Shown here in pieces: positions 1 to 7,331 of a DNA stretch of 17,677 nt. The stretch lies in NCBI GenBank assembly GCA_002717725.1, contig PBBT01000021.1:1-17677 (forward strand). The letters are read 5' to 3'. The notes under the pieces were generated by a model. It ran no database searches and had not been told where the DNA came from. It saw only the letters and a list, made by a program, of their open reading frames with translations. Position 1 is the first letter of the stretch, and each line of letters starts with the position of its first letter. The stretch is from Chloroflexota bacterium. Its GTDB lineage: Bacteria; Chloroflexota; Dehalococcoidia; SAR202; UBA6927. Position numbers and translations under genes: made by a program.

Positions 1-1
1 A

Positions 2-106
2 ATGAAATTTATTATTAAGAGACTGTGGTCAATTTGGCGTTTAGCTGCTTTAATTCTTGGTAGCTTAGTTATCATAGGATGGCTTATTAATCGATTTGGA
101 TCTTAA
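2..106 (+). CDS. small single-span membrane ORF (34 aa) or C-terminal end of a cut gene
   Basis: This frame opens with ATG at base 2 and ends with TAA, giving 34 residues. A basic start (KFIIKRLW) is followed by one hydrophobic span at about residues 14-28 and a short polar tail (NRFGS). The window begins one base before the ATG, so no ribosome binding site can be checked. It may be a genuine tiny membrane protein or the last part of a longer gene that starts outside the window. I recognise no family. The base composition gives no further help. Confidence 0.4.
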   Translation: MKFIIKRLWSIWRLAALILGSLVIIGWLINRFGS

Positions 107-155
107 AGTGATAAATCTTTTAAGAATACTAATATAATTTGTGCTCTTGAACGGA

Positions 156-665
156 TCAGTTAATTGACCTTACTTTGGTAGTAAGGATTGTTTCGAAGAG
201 TATATTTTCTGGTATGTAGAATCCCTGTTGATTCAATAGCTGTATCCCCTGAATTTCAATCTCTAAAGGTTCACGACTTATGTCAGCTGCGGTTCTTATG
301 AAATGTAAACCTGCTGACATATGAGCTGCATGTTTGCATTCTCGTGAGATGGATGCGTTATCTTTGTTTTTAGCGTACAAATAGCATGAACCGTAGCAGA
401 AGTCATGAATTGATAAAAGATCTTCGTTAGATTTCGCATATGCTAAATTGAGGAATTTTTTAGATAGGGGATGATTATAATCAAATCCTAGGCCAATACC
501 TGCATTCCAAAACCATCTTGCCCTGTTAATATAATTTGATACAGATGGGTTTTTGGATTTGGCAACTTTAATACAAGGAGATAAATCCAAGCCACAATCT
601 TCGCATATAGTATCTTCGTATATGAACCATTCATTACAACGAGCGCATTGCAGAACAGGAATCAA
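156..665 (-). CDS. hypothetical protein with N-terminal zinc ribbon
   Basis: The frame is open up to a TTG at 731, but nothing like a ribosome binding site precedes that codon. A TTG at 663-665 has a clean AGGAG seven bases upstream and puts a zinc ribbon directly at the N-terminus, so I choose it (169 aa). Two CxxC knuckles (C7/C10 and C21/C24) bracket NEWFIYEDTI, as in rubredoxin-like or zinc-ribbon folds. The rest is soluble, mostly helical in appearance, and rich in Cys, His and aromatic residues (for example HDFCYGSCYLY). I see no catalytic signature. The ribbon could bind nucleic acid or a protein partner, but no family name can be supported. It has no obvious operon partner. Confidence 0.65.
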   Translation of the reverse strand: MIPVLQCARCNEWFIYEDTICEDCGLDLSPCIKVAKSKNPSVSNYINRARWFWNAGIGLGFDYNHPLSKKFLNLAYAKSNEDLLSIHDFCYGSCYLYAKNKDNASISRECKHAAHMSAGLHFIRTAADISREPLEIEIQGIQLLNQQGFYIPENILFETILTTKVRSIN

Positions 666-672
666 CAGATTT

Positions 673-677
673 CTCCT
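673..677 (-). promoter_or_regulatory. ribosome binding site deciding the TTG start at 665
   Basis: AGGAG on the minus strand lies seven bases before the TTG at 665. No comparable site precedes the TTG at 731. It sets the start of the zinc-ribbon protein. Confidence 0.55.
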
Positions 678-948
678 ATAATAGAAAGAGCGGTTCGCAT
701 GTGGATACGATCCCGCCCTATGTCGAACCAACGTGAAAGGTTAGTTCTTTTCAATTATCTCATTAAATCTCATTTAAATCTATATGCCAGTCTTTAGAGA
801 TATAATTAGTTTGCTCGAAATTACGTGGTAATTGTTCAGATTGAGTTATATGACCTGTTAGGTTTTTTTGTTACAAGAAGGCGTTCGAGTCAATTTGTGT
901 TATAAAAAGGGCTTATACTGATTAGAATTTATATTAAAAGGAATTTAT

Positions 949-1059
949 ATGTTCGAAAAATGGTTGTTTAGAGTTGTATTAGTGGTTTTCGGGCTTATTC
1001 TTGTAATGATGTTTTATGGGATAGTAGTAGTTATGTTTGGATTAACTTGGCAGCAATAA
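949..1059 (+). CDS. small single-span membrane protein (36 aa)
   Basis: ATG at 949 follows AAGGA with a seven-base gap, and the frame ends at TAA 1057-1059. The product starts MFEKWLFR and then has one long hydrophobic stretch (about residues 9-32, rich in V, L, I, F and M) ending in TWQQ. This is the pattern of a tiny single-pass inner-membrane protein with a charged cytoplasmic start. It stands alone on the plus strand, facing the I42 gene. A possible -10 (TATACT at 914-919) lies upstream, but no well-spaced -35 box was found. The family is unknown. Confidence 0.5.
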   Translation: MFEKWLFRVVLVVFGLILVMMFYGIVVVMFGLTWQQ

Positions 1060-1093
1060 ACTTTCTTACCAAGACATATAATGTTTATGATGC

Positions 1094-1546
1094 CTAATCT
1101 ACAACAACTGTCAAAGTTAATGACCACTCGCTCTTTTCGCCACCTTCCCATGGGCGGCTGTATAGAAGTTTTACAATGGAAGTTCCATTTTTCAGTGTAT
1201 TAATTTCCCATTCTTCCTTTCCTGCTGATCCCAGACTGTTGCCTTCAGGTGGAACAAATTTGTGTAGTGTTTGCTTCAAAATACGTTCGTCACTTATATA
1301 TGCTGGTTGTTCCCATTGAAAACCCGTCGTGCCGTTTGAACATAGGCTAACTCCCAATGAATCACCAGATTGCATTCGTATATTTTGTGTGATGTGTTTT
1401 TCTGCTAAGAATTGATCGCACGTGATTTCAAGTGACAATTGGGATTCTCCAGATGTGGAGTTACGGTTGCTGAAAATTAGTATCAGCAAAATTATTACTG
1501 TGACTAACCAGGCAGTCAGAATTAATAGTATTAGGTTTCTACGCAT
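1094..1546 (-). CDS. membrane-anchored chagasin-like (I42) cysteine protease inhibitor
   Basis: This 150-residue protein has an N-terminal hydrophobic segment (about residues 4-25) after MRRN, so the rest is probably outside the membrane. The three inhibitory loops of the chagasin/I42 family can be read in order: NGTTGFQW at 71-78 (family NPTTGY/F-W), LGSAG at 105-109 (family GxGG), and RPW at 131-133. The spacing and length of about 110 residues after the anchor match the family. Known members block papain-like cysteine proteases by wedging these loops into the active-site cleft. Deviations are Gly for Pro in the first loop and a weaker second loop. Cys43 and Cys69 could form a disulfide. 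It lies 53 bases downstream of the SDR gene and may be read through from that operon. No strong ribosome binding site is visible. Confidence 0.8.
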   Translation of the reverse strand: MRRNLILLILTAWLVTVIILLILIFSNRNSTSGESQLSLEITCDQFLAEKHITQNIRMQSGDSLGVSLCSNGTTGFQWEQPAYISDERILKQTLHKFVPPEGNSLGSAGKEEWEINTLKNGTSIVKLLYSRPWEGGEKSEWSLTLTVVVD

Positions 1547-1599
1547 GCTTATATCTTAGTGGAATTTCTGCAATTTGAGAGTTAAATGTTAAATATAAT

Positions 1600-2388
1600 T
1601 CAATCATGAATTTTTGGGAAAGCTATCATACCCCCATCAACCAAAATAGTTTCACCATTAACATATTGGCCTAAATCCGATGATAAATATAAAACTGCAT
1701 TTGCTATATCACTTGGCAATCCACCCTTACCAGCTGGTACAAATTTTTTAAAATCATCTGGGTTATGAGGTGGTCCGTCGACTGAATCATCTTCAAGCTC
1801 AGGTAGTTTGTTTGAAATTGCACCAGGAGCAATACAGTTTGCAGTAATATTTTTGCCAGCTAAATCTGAAGCTATTCCTTTGACCATTCTTCTTAATGCC
1901 ATCTTAGCAGTACCATATGCAGTCCAATTTGGCATGGCGACATAAGAGTGAACACTTGATAAGCAAATTATTCTTCCACCTGAACCACTTGATATCATTT
2001 CCTTTGCAGCTCTTTGTGAAGCAAAAAAATATCCTTTTAAGGATAAATTCATCATCCTGTCCCAGTAGGTTTCATCTGTTTCGAAGAATGGTCTTTGTTG
2101 GTCAGGGAAAATAGCATTATTTATTAATATATCAATTTGGTTATGTTGTTCCATAAAGGAATCAAAAACTGAGTTTATTCCATCAATGCTACTCACATCA
2201 CCTTGATGGAAAGTACCATGCACGCCTTTGTTAGAAACTATTTCCAACAGTTTTTTGGCATACTCGTCATCTAAAATATCATTGATTCCAACATCTGCAC
2301 CTTCATTTGCTAAGGTTATAGCTATTCCTCTTCCTATTCCTTTTCGAGCTCCTGTAATAAGAACTTTTTTTCCATCAAGTAATCCCAT
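1600..2388 (-). CDS. short-chain dehydrogenase/reductase (probable sugar dehydrogenase)
   Basis: This 262-residue classical SDR has the cofactor motif TGARKGIG (12-19), the NNA motif (90-92, usual NAG altered), a catalytic Ser near 145, Tyr158 and Lys162 in YGTAK, and the PG motif at 188-189. Asp37 at the end of strand 2 suggests NAD rather than NADP. It is the last gene of the four-gene operon. GAGGAG lies six bases before its ATG and overlaps the TGA stop of the SMP-30 gene, so translation is probably coupled. Next to a lactonase and a mutarotase-fold protein, oxidation of an aldose to its lactone is the natural reading. The substrate cannot be seen from the sequence. A 3-oxoacyl reductase-type role is the generic alternative. 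Confidence 0.9.
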   Translation of the reverse strand: MGLLDGKKVLITGARKGIGRGIAITLANEGADVGINDILDDEYAKKLLEIVSNKGVHGTFHQGDVSSIDGINSVFDSFMEQHNQIDILINNAIFPDQQRPFFETDETYWDRMMNLSLKGYFFASQRAAKEMISSGSGGRIICLSSVHSYVAMPNWTAYGTAKMALRRMVKGIASDLAGKNITANCIAPGAISNKLPELEDDSVDGPPHNPDDFKKFVPAGKGGLPSDIANAVLYLSSDLGQYVNGETILVDGGMIAFPKIHD

Positions 2389-2398
2389 AGGAATCTCC

Positions 2399-3298
2399 TC
2401 AAAATTTTGTTTTGTATTCTTTTTTGCCCTGAATATCCAATTTCACTTTAAAAAGATCTCCACCACGGTATGCAGAAGAATTATATCCATTTGGTTCTTC
2501 TCCATTAGGAGGTTGACCTGTTCCAGCATTGGCAGTTGTCACATATAGTTCATTAAGATCTTTTCCACCAAACATTGGGCAAGATGTTTGAGTAGCGGGA
2601 AAATGTATTTCTCTCTCTAATTTCCCATCTGGGTCAAATCTCATAACTTTAGAACTAAACCAAATAGCCGACCAAATATAACCCTCTGAATCTACTGTCA
2701 TTCCATCTACTATTCCACTTGAGTTATCATTTAGATTAACAAAAACTCGTTTGTTGCTTACGGACTTGGTAGATTTTTTATAATCCCATTGGAAAATGGT
2801 TTTTCGTAATGAATCAGTGCTATAAAATGTTGACTCGTCTGGAGAAAAACCCATTCCATTGCAAAGCTTAACTCCTTCATCAATGATATCTATGGATTTA
2901 TCTGGATTGATTCTAAAAACGACATCGTTTTTCCAATTAGTTGCGTCGGTACCACAGTAAAAACTTCCATCAGGTCCGGATGTTGCATCATTTACCCTGA
3001 TATTTACTTTTGTTCCATCGATTTCCCCATTTCTTAAAAGTTGAAAATCTTCATCCGAGTTCCAAAGATAAATACCTTCCCATGATCCTAGAATCAAACC
3101 TCCAGATTCGTTGAATCTAAATCCACCTACTTCGAAGCCATCGTGTATCACTTGGTTAGACCCATTTTCTGGATCATACTTAAATAACTTTCCTCCTTGT
3201 ATGTCAGTCCAATATATCTTTTGCTCTTCTGAGTTCCATACGGGTCCTTCACCTACAATCGCATTTGGAGATGCAACTTTTTCAATATGGTATTCCAT
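2399..3298 (-). CDS. SMP-30/gluconolactonase family sugar lactonase
   Basis: This 299-residue protein is a full-length six-bladed propeller of the SMP-30/gluconolaconase/LRE family. The metal and substrate residues fall at the expected places: Glu17 in GEGPVW, Arg101 and Asn103 in RVNDATSGPDG, Asn147 in NGMGFSPD, and Asp198 in IVDGMTVD. These correspond closely to the divalent-metal site of human SMP-30. The enzyme would hydrolyse an aldonolactone to the acid in the cytoplasm, since there is no signal peptide. The gene lies 29 bases after the DUF4432 gene, with AAGGAAGG just before its ATG, and its stop codon overlaps the ribosome binding site of the SDR. The pairing of a lactonase with an SDR is typical of non-phosphorylating sugar oxidation. 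The exact sugar is unknown. Confidence 0.93.
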   Translation of the reverse strand: MEYHIEKVASPNAIVGEGPVWNSEEQKIYWTDIQGGKLFKYDPENGSNQVIHDGFEVGGFRFNESGGLILGSWEGIYLWNSDEDFQLLRNGEIDGTKVNIRVNDATSGPDGSFYCGTDATNWKNDVVFRINPDKSIDIIDEGVKLCNGMGFSPDESTFYSTDSLRKTIFQWDYKKSTKSVSNKRVFVNLNDNSSGIVDGMTVDSEGYIWSAIWFSSKVMRFDPDGKLEREIHFPATQTSCPMFGGKDLNELYVTTANAGTGQPPNGEEPNGYNSSAYRGGDLFKVKLDIQGKKEYKTKF

Positions 3299-3327
3299 GT
3301 GCCTTCCTTAAATAGAGTATCGATTTG

Positions 3328-4401
3328 TTAACTAAAAGGGTTCTGCTGAGTTTGGGTGGAATAATTATTTATAATTCCTGCTTTAATTACAGCATTTATT
3401 GTTTTTCCAGCTTTTACAGGATAAGAAGTACCATTATCTCCAGCTTGTTCTACACCTTCATTTCCCCAACTAGTACAAGGTTCTAATCCAGCGTTGTAGC
3501 ATCTTCCATACCACGGATATCCGTAACCTCCTCCAAAATTTCGCCAATACCAAATGTACTGAAACAAATTTTTTGGAAATTCTACTCCCCAGGTAAGATT
3601 TAGGTCATTATTTGTTACCGCATACCATCCATCTGATAACTCAGAAAAGTATGCCATGTCTAGAGATCTGTCATTTTTCCCAGGAATGTTTCGGAAGTCA
3701 TTCTTTGAGCCATCTTTCATTTCTGCATAAGGCCACGGGCCTTTAAAACCTGGTTTTAATTTAGAAGATTTATCTGCATCTACTGGATGAGAAAGTATAG
3801 TGCAGTTAGGTACTGTAAGGGTGCAATTTTCTGACAAGAAATCCCCGCCTATTGCTATATGCTCCAACCACACAATTTTTAAATCTTCTTCTGCGAAGTT
3901 AGTGACTTCTTGATTGAGTTCTATAAAGCTGTCTTCAGCTCTTAAAGAGATGGTTTTTTTAACTTCAAAAGGGCTTCTAAGGCTCCTTCCGATGAATTCA
4001 ACTTCACAAATTTCTGCTGTATCCTGAAGGATTTTCGTGTCCCATGGAATCAAATTTACATCACCATGAATTCCAAAATCTGCACCATAATATTTTCCTG
4101 GATATCCACCATGAGGAACTACTGTTTGCCAGCCTCCTTCATAATAGTCCATCCATACTGAAGCAGGATCCCCAGAACCCGGGACACTTTTATCAGGATT
4201 TCTTAATCCCCAGGGTGTTTTAAACATTAGTTCCGTGTCTGTGGGCTTATATACGAAACTTGAAATGTCTGCCCCTTTGTCCGAAATTATGAGTAGCTTA
4301 ATGTATTTGTTTTCTAAGATTACTGTTTTTAAACCCCTGTAATGCCATGCGTCAGAGATTCTTACACCAGATGATCTTTCTTCCTGATAGTTCGATCCCA
4401 T
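3328..4401 (-). CDS. DUF4432 / galactose-mutarotase-fold protein
   Basis: This 357-residue protein matches the aldose-1-epimerase-like superfamily, DUF4432 type. Candidate active-site residues of that fold are His112 in GIHGDVN, His181 in EHIAIG and Glu307 in GLEPCTS. The aromatic stretch YYEGGWQTVVPHGG (86-99) and the WYWR region (284-287) would line a sugar pocket. Members are expected to interconvert sugar anomers or act on modified sugars, but few have been tested. It has no signal peptide and is presumably cytoplasmic. The start is firm: AAGGAG lies five bases before the ATG. It is the second gene of the operon, 48 bases after the propeller gene, which supports a role in sugar use. Confidence 0.83.
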   Translation of the reverse strand: MGSNYQEERSSGVRISDAWHYRGLKTVILENKYIKLLIISDKGADISSFVYKPTDTELMFKTPWGLRNPDKSVPGSGDPASVWMDYYEGGWQTVVPHGGYPGKYYGADFGIHGDVNLIPWDTKILQDTAEICEVEFIGRSLRSPFEVKKTISLRAEDSFIELNQEVTNFAEEDLKIVWLEHIAIGGDFLSENCTLTVPNCTILSHPVDADKSSKLKPGFKGPWPYAEMKDGSKNDFRNIPGKNDRSLDMAYFSELSDGWYAVTNNDLNLTWGVEFPKNLFQYIWYWRNFGGGYGYPWYGRCYNAGLEPCTSWGNEGVEQAGDNGTSYPVKAGKTINAVIKAGIINNYSTQTQQNPFS

Positions 4402-4449
4402 AATAACTCCTTAAAAATGAATTCATGATGGAATTGTGTTTTGATTTTC

Positions 4450-5769
4450 CTAAAAGATGTGTAGCTTTAATGTGCTTGGAGGAGGGGCAGATTGTTTTGA
4501 TTGGTCACGGTTGTGAGGAAGAGTTTCCCATACTAGCAAATGCTTTTTATTATTTGTGTCTCCACGTCCCCATTGTGTTTTGATTTCTGTATTGTGATGA
4601 TCCAATTCTGATTGAAAAATTTCTTTGGCGATATTTGGTGCTGCTCGGTGGTAGTCTTCTGGTATGTCTAGCATAGATTGGGGATAATCCCCAATAATTT
4701 TCATAGTGTTTTCATCCAATTTCCACATTCCAGAACCTTCTTTTATGTGCCACCAACTCATGGCTAAATTCCCCTCAGATCGGATTTGAGCCCCACCAAG
4801 TTGTATTTCTGCAGCAATGGACCCAGGACCTTCAAAGGCCCAAAGGTAGTTCCAGTCGCTTATTTGATAAATTTTCCACTCTCCGTTTTCAAGTCGAGCA
4901 GCGTAGGCTTGTGTGTAAGGGTTTGAGTCATTTTTGTGATAACTAACAATAGGGCGTTTTTTAGAATCAAATCCTAAAGATTGGCACATGTTTATTAGTC
5001 CACCTCCTGGTGGGCAAGGATCAATAATTGTTGATGTGTCTTCAATTGTTATTGGTAACTTGATTGGGGTTCCGTTTCCAGCTTCCCAATTGACGAGATC
5101 TGCACTGCGAGCGTATGAGATATCATGATTGGTAGAGCAACCTCCTGTATCACGCCACATCCAAATCATGTGATAGTATCCATCTGGTCCTATTTTGGGT
5201 GTTCTGGCATATGCGTTCATTTGATCCATGCCATCTAAGATCGGCTGATCTACGAGACGGGACCAACTTTTGGAGTTTTCATCATAACAATTGTAGTAGT
5301 CGACCCCGTTTCCACTTGAGCCGTCTCGGAAATTGAATATTAGTTCACCATTAGGCCCTTCCAGGAAGATAGGATAAGTACAACGTGTTTCGTTTTTTCC
5401 AACCATGAAATCGATACGTTCAAATGTCGTGATATCAAGGGGTTTGGTTGTACGAAAATAGATTAAGGGATCAACATGCATGTTTCCGCAAAGGTGAATA
5501 TAACCATTTTTATCTATAGCCATAGTGACATAGTTGTGGCTGTCCCATCCAATTTCTGTTGAAAGTCTTTCTCGTCCTTCAAGCCATATCCCTTCAAGTC
5601 TGACTAATTTAAAAATTTCCTCGTTAATATCGCGTTGTCCGACTGTCATTCTGCGTTCTGAATCGTAGAATGCGACAAATTGTTGCTGACCTTTGGTGAT
5701 TAGATCAAAAGATACTGGGTGCCCAGACCAAACTTTGGAGATATCGATGGTTTGGTGTATTGAATTCAT
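4450..5769 (-). CDS. BNR_4-type beta-propeller protein, ulvan-lyase-like (PL24/PL25-type) architecture
   Basis: This 439-residue all-beta protein belongs to the BNR_4 type of propellers. The motif SHNYVTMAIDKNGYIHLCGN (77-96) followed by MH is the family hallmark. His78 and His98 are 20 residues apart, and Tyr132 and Arg148 are 16 apart. As I recall, the catalytic residues of the PL25 ulvan lyase have the same pair spacings. Later blades show RTPKIGPDGYYHMIW (189-203) and YARSADLVNWE (219-229). It lacks canonical sialidase Asp boxes. There is no signal peptide, so it may act on imported oligosaccharides rather than outside the cell. It is the first gene of the operon, with GAGG just before its ATG, and sits directly behind the 10-bp periodic boxes. 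The enzyme class is uncertain: lyase, hydrolase or a binding propeller. Confidence 0.75.
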   Translation of the reverse strand: MNSIHQTIDISKVWSGHPVSFDLITKGQQQFVAFYDSERRMTVGQRDINEEIFKLVRLEGIWLEGRERLSTEIGWDSHNYVTMAIDKNGYIHLCGNMHVDPLIYFRTTKPLDITTFERIDFMVGKNETRCTYPIFLEGPNGELIFNFRDGSSGNGVDYYNCYDENSKSWSRLVDQPILDGMDQMNAYARTPKIGPDGYYHMIWMWRDTGGCSTNHDISYARSADLVNWEAGNGTPIKLPITIEDTSTIIDPCPPGGGLINMCQSLGFDSKKRPIVSYHKNDSNPYTQAYAARLENGEWKIYQISDWNYLWAFEGPGSIAAEIQLGGAQIRSEGNLAMSWWHIKEGSGMWKLDENTMKIIGDYPQSMLDIPEDYHRAAPNIAKEIFQSELDHHNTEIKTQWGRGDTNNKKHLLVWETLPHNRDQSKQSAPPPSTLKLHIF

Positions 5770-5780
5770 AAAACCTCAAC

Positions 5781-5852
5781 GTTTACAAAGAAGAAAATGG
5801 TTGCTCTTAAGAATTGTTACGACGGAGTTTACAGGTGTTTGCGGCAGTTTGC
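5781..5852. promoter_or_regulatory. candidate operator: phased GTTTRC boxes between divergent genes
   Basis: Within the 177-base gap between the propeller operon (-) and the hydrolase gene (+), GTTTAC at 5827, GTTTGC at 5837 and GTTTGC at 5847 begin exactly 10 bases apart. A fourth copy, GTTTAC at 5781, lies next to the propeller gene's ribosome binding site. One-helical-turn spacing places the boxes on one face of the DNA, as expected for cooperative regulator binding. No regulator gene is in the window and I cannot name the factor. Chance is not excluded, because each box is only six bases. Confidence 0.45.
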
Positions 5853-5934
5853 AAAATTAATATTTATTCCAGGCTGTAATTTTTTTGTGTGATTTAGTAA
5901 GGTGATCAAGTTACCAATGAAAACAATGAAAATT

Positions 5935-5940
5935 GGGAGG
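5935..5940 (+). promoter_or_regulatory. ribosome binding site deciding the ATG start at 5947
   Basis: GGGAGG lies six bases before ATG 5947. The frame is open up to a GTG at 5902, but only the ATG at 5947 has a proper site. Confidence 0.75.
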
Positions 5941-5946
5941 AAAACC

Positions 5947-6747
5947 ATGACCAAACATTCAATTTCTATTGGAAGAGTAGAATTAATAACCTTAACTGAT
6001 GGATATGGTTCAGGGAAGCCAACAGATGTGTTTCCAGAGAGTACAGAAACTGAGTGGGAAGAGTACAAAGAATTTTTAGATAGTGATGGATTTTTGACTC
6101 CACGTTTTGGGGTTACTGCTGTTCATTCTGCAGGGCAATTAATTATTGTTGATACAGGTCTTAATGGTCCTGACGGGCAATTAATAAATGAAATGAATGC
6201 TAAAGGTGTGGATCCAAATGAAGTTGGACTGGTAGTTCTTACGCATTTACATCCCGATCATGTTGGGTGGAACATGTCTAATGGGAAGCCCACATTTCCT
6301 AATGCTCGGTATCTTATATCAAAAGATGATTTTAATTATTGGACATCCCCTGAAGTTTTAGAGTCTGCAGAACATATCCACAATTATGTATTGCCACTTA
6401 AAGAATTGGATGTGATCGACTTGATTGAAGGGGAATCTGTAATTACAAATGAGTTGCATTCTGTATCTACACCTGGTCATACACCAGGTCATATATCAAT
6501 AATGGTTTCATCAGATGGAAATAACGGAATTATTCTTGGAGATGTGGCTCATAGTCCTGCTCAGGCACATCATACTGACTGGAGTCCAGGATTTGATGTG
6601 GATCCAGATTTAGCCAGAGAAACACGACACAGGGTGATTGACTCTTTAGAGGAATCTTCCGCGATTGTTTCCTCAGGACATTTTCCTGATCCAGGCTTCG
6701 GGAGATTTGTACGGGAAGAAGGGAAGCGGATTTGGAAAGCCCTTTAG
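5947..6747 (+). CDS. metallo-beta-lactamase-fold hydrolase (lactonase-like)
   Basis: From ATG 5947 the product is 266 residues. The two-metal site is complete: HLHPDH (His100, His102, Asp104, His105), TPGHTPGH with His178, Asp199 in GDVAHS, and a last His245 in SGHFP. The order and spacing resemble AHL-lactonase and related quorum-quenching or general lactonase/esterase members of the superfamily. There is no signal peptide, so it is probably cytoplasmic. It is transcribed away from the sugar operon and shares its upstream region, so it could be co-regulated and might hydrolyse a lactone or ester made by that pathway. The superfamily is broad and the substrate cannot be read from sequence. 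Confidence 0.88.
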   Translation: MTKHSISIGRVELITLTDGYGSGKPTDVFPESTETEWEEYKEFLDSDGFLTPRFGVTAVHSAGQLIIVDTGLNGPDGQLINEMNAKGVDPNEVGLVVLTHLHPDHVGWNMSNGKPTFPNARYLISKDDFNYWTSPEVLESAEHIHNYVLPLKELDVIDLIEGESVITNELHSVSTPGHTPGHISIMVSSDGNNGIILGDVAHSPAQAHHTDWSPGFDVDPDLARETRHRVIDSLEESSAIVSSGHFPDPGFGRFVREEGKRIWKAL

Positions 6748-6799
6748 ATCTTTTGCACGATAATAATACTATAAAAGCAAGAAAATATCCGGTCTTTGG

Positions 6800-7303
6800 T
6801 TAAAGAGATAAAGAGTCTACAGAAAGTGCACTAGGTATCTTTAATATTTCTTTAGGCGGAAGTTTAATTTTCCCTGATCTACTTCCTCCTCCTATTATTA
6901 CGTAGTCACAGCTTAGGATTTTTGAATCGATATAAACTGGAATGGAATCTGGTAATCCAAACAGAGTCACTCCTCCTGTAATCATGTTTGTTAATGCCAT
7001 AGTGTCATCAGCATTTGCGAAGGATAATCTGGAAACATTCATTAATTGTTTGACCTTATGATTTACATCCAATCTGTCTGTTGCAAGTAGGGCAGAAGCT
7101 GAGTAGGTTTTTTCGCCTCTTTTTGAGGCTACAATAATTGTGTTAACGGATTTTTCTAGAGGGAAGCCATATTTTTCACAAAAATTAGCAGTATCAGCAA
7201 ATTCTGGATCTATTTCGATCCATTCGTAGTTCACATCAAGATCCCTGAGTACAGATTGGATTCTTGATTCGATTTCTTTAGGATCATTCAAGAGGTCGTT
7301 CAT
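6800..7303 (-). CDS. YbaK/ProX-type aminoacyl-tRNA deacylase domain protein
   Basis: This 167-residue stand-alone protein has the YbaK/EbsC/ProX fold. Conserved elements seen are SVNTIIVASKRG (52-63), an ALLATDRLDVNHK segment (71-83), GGVTLFGLP (110-118, family GGVxPFGLP) and GGGSRSGKIKL (138-148). Members hydrolyse mischarged aminoacyl-tRNA in trans, for example Ala- or Cys-tRNA(Pro). Length is normal for the family. The lysine-containing region is diverged from E. coli YbaK, so which tRNA it edits is unclear. The gene follows the cupin gene by 28 bases on the same strand and may be co-transcribed. The ribosome binding site is weak (GAAAGAAG). It converges with the hydrolase gene. Confidence 0.88.
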   Translation of the reverse strand: MNDLLNDPKEIESRIQSVLRDLDVNYEWIEIDPEFADTANFCEKYGFPLEKSVNTIIVASKRGEKTYSASALLATDRLDVNHKVKQLMNVSRLSFANADDTMALTNMITGGVTLFGLPDSIPVYIDSKILSCDYVIIGGGSRSGKIKLPPKEILKIPSALSVDSLSL

Positions 7304-7331
7304 TATTGCTTCTTTCTTCGTTCAAAAACAT

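Noticed and set aside
666..731. TTG at 731 as the start of the zinc-ribbon protein
   Set aside because: No ribosome binding site precedes it, while the TTG at 665 has AGGAG at seven bases and puts the ribbon at the N-terminus.
854..870. ACCT-GTT-AGGT followed by seven T as a terminator
   Set aside because: The stem is only four base pairs, and no plus-strand gene ends just upstream for it to terminate.
4450..5769. Sialidase or neuraminidase reading of the propeller protein
   Set aside because: Canonical Asp boxes (SxDxGxTW) and the sialidase Arg triad are not visible. The SHNY...GNMH hallmark belongs to the BNR_4/ulvan-lyase type.
5902..5946. GTG at 5902 as the start of the MBL-fold hydrolase
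   Set aside because: The ATG at 5947 has GGGAGG six bases upstream, and the extra 15 residues do not belong to the fold.
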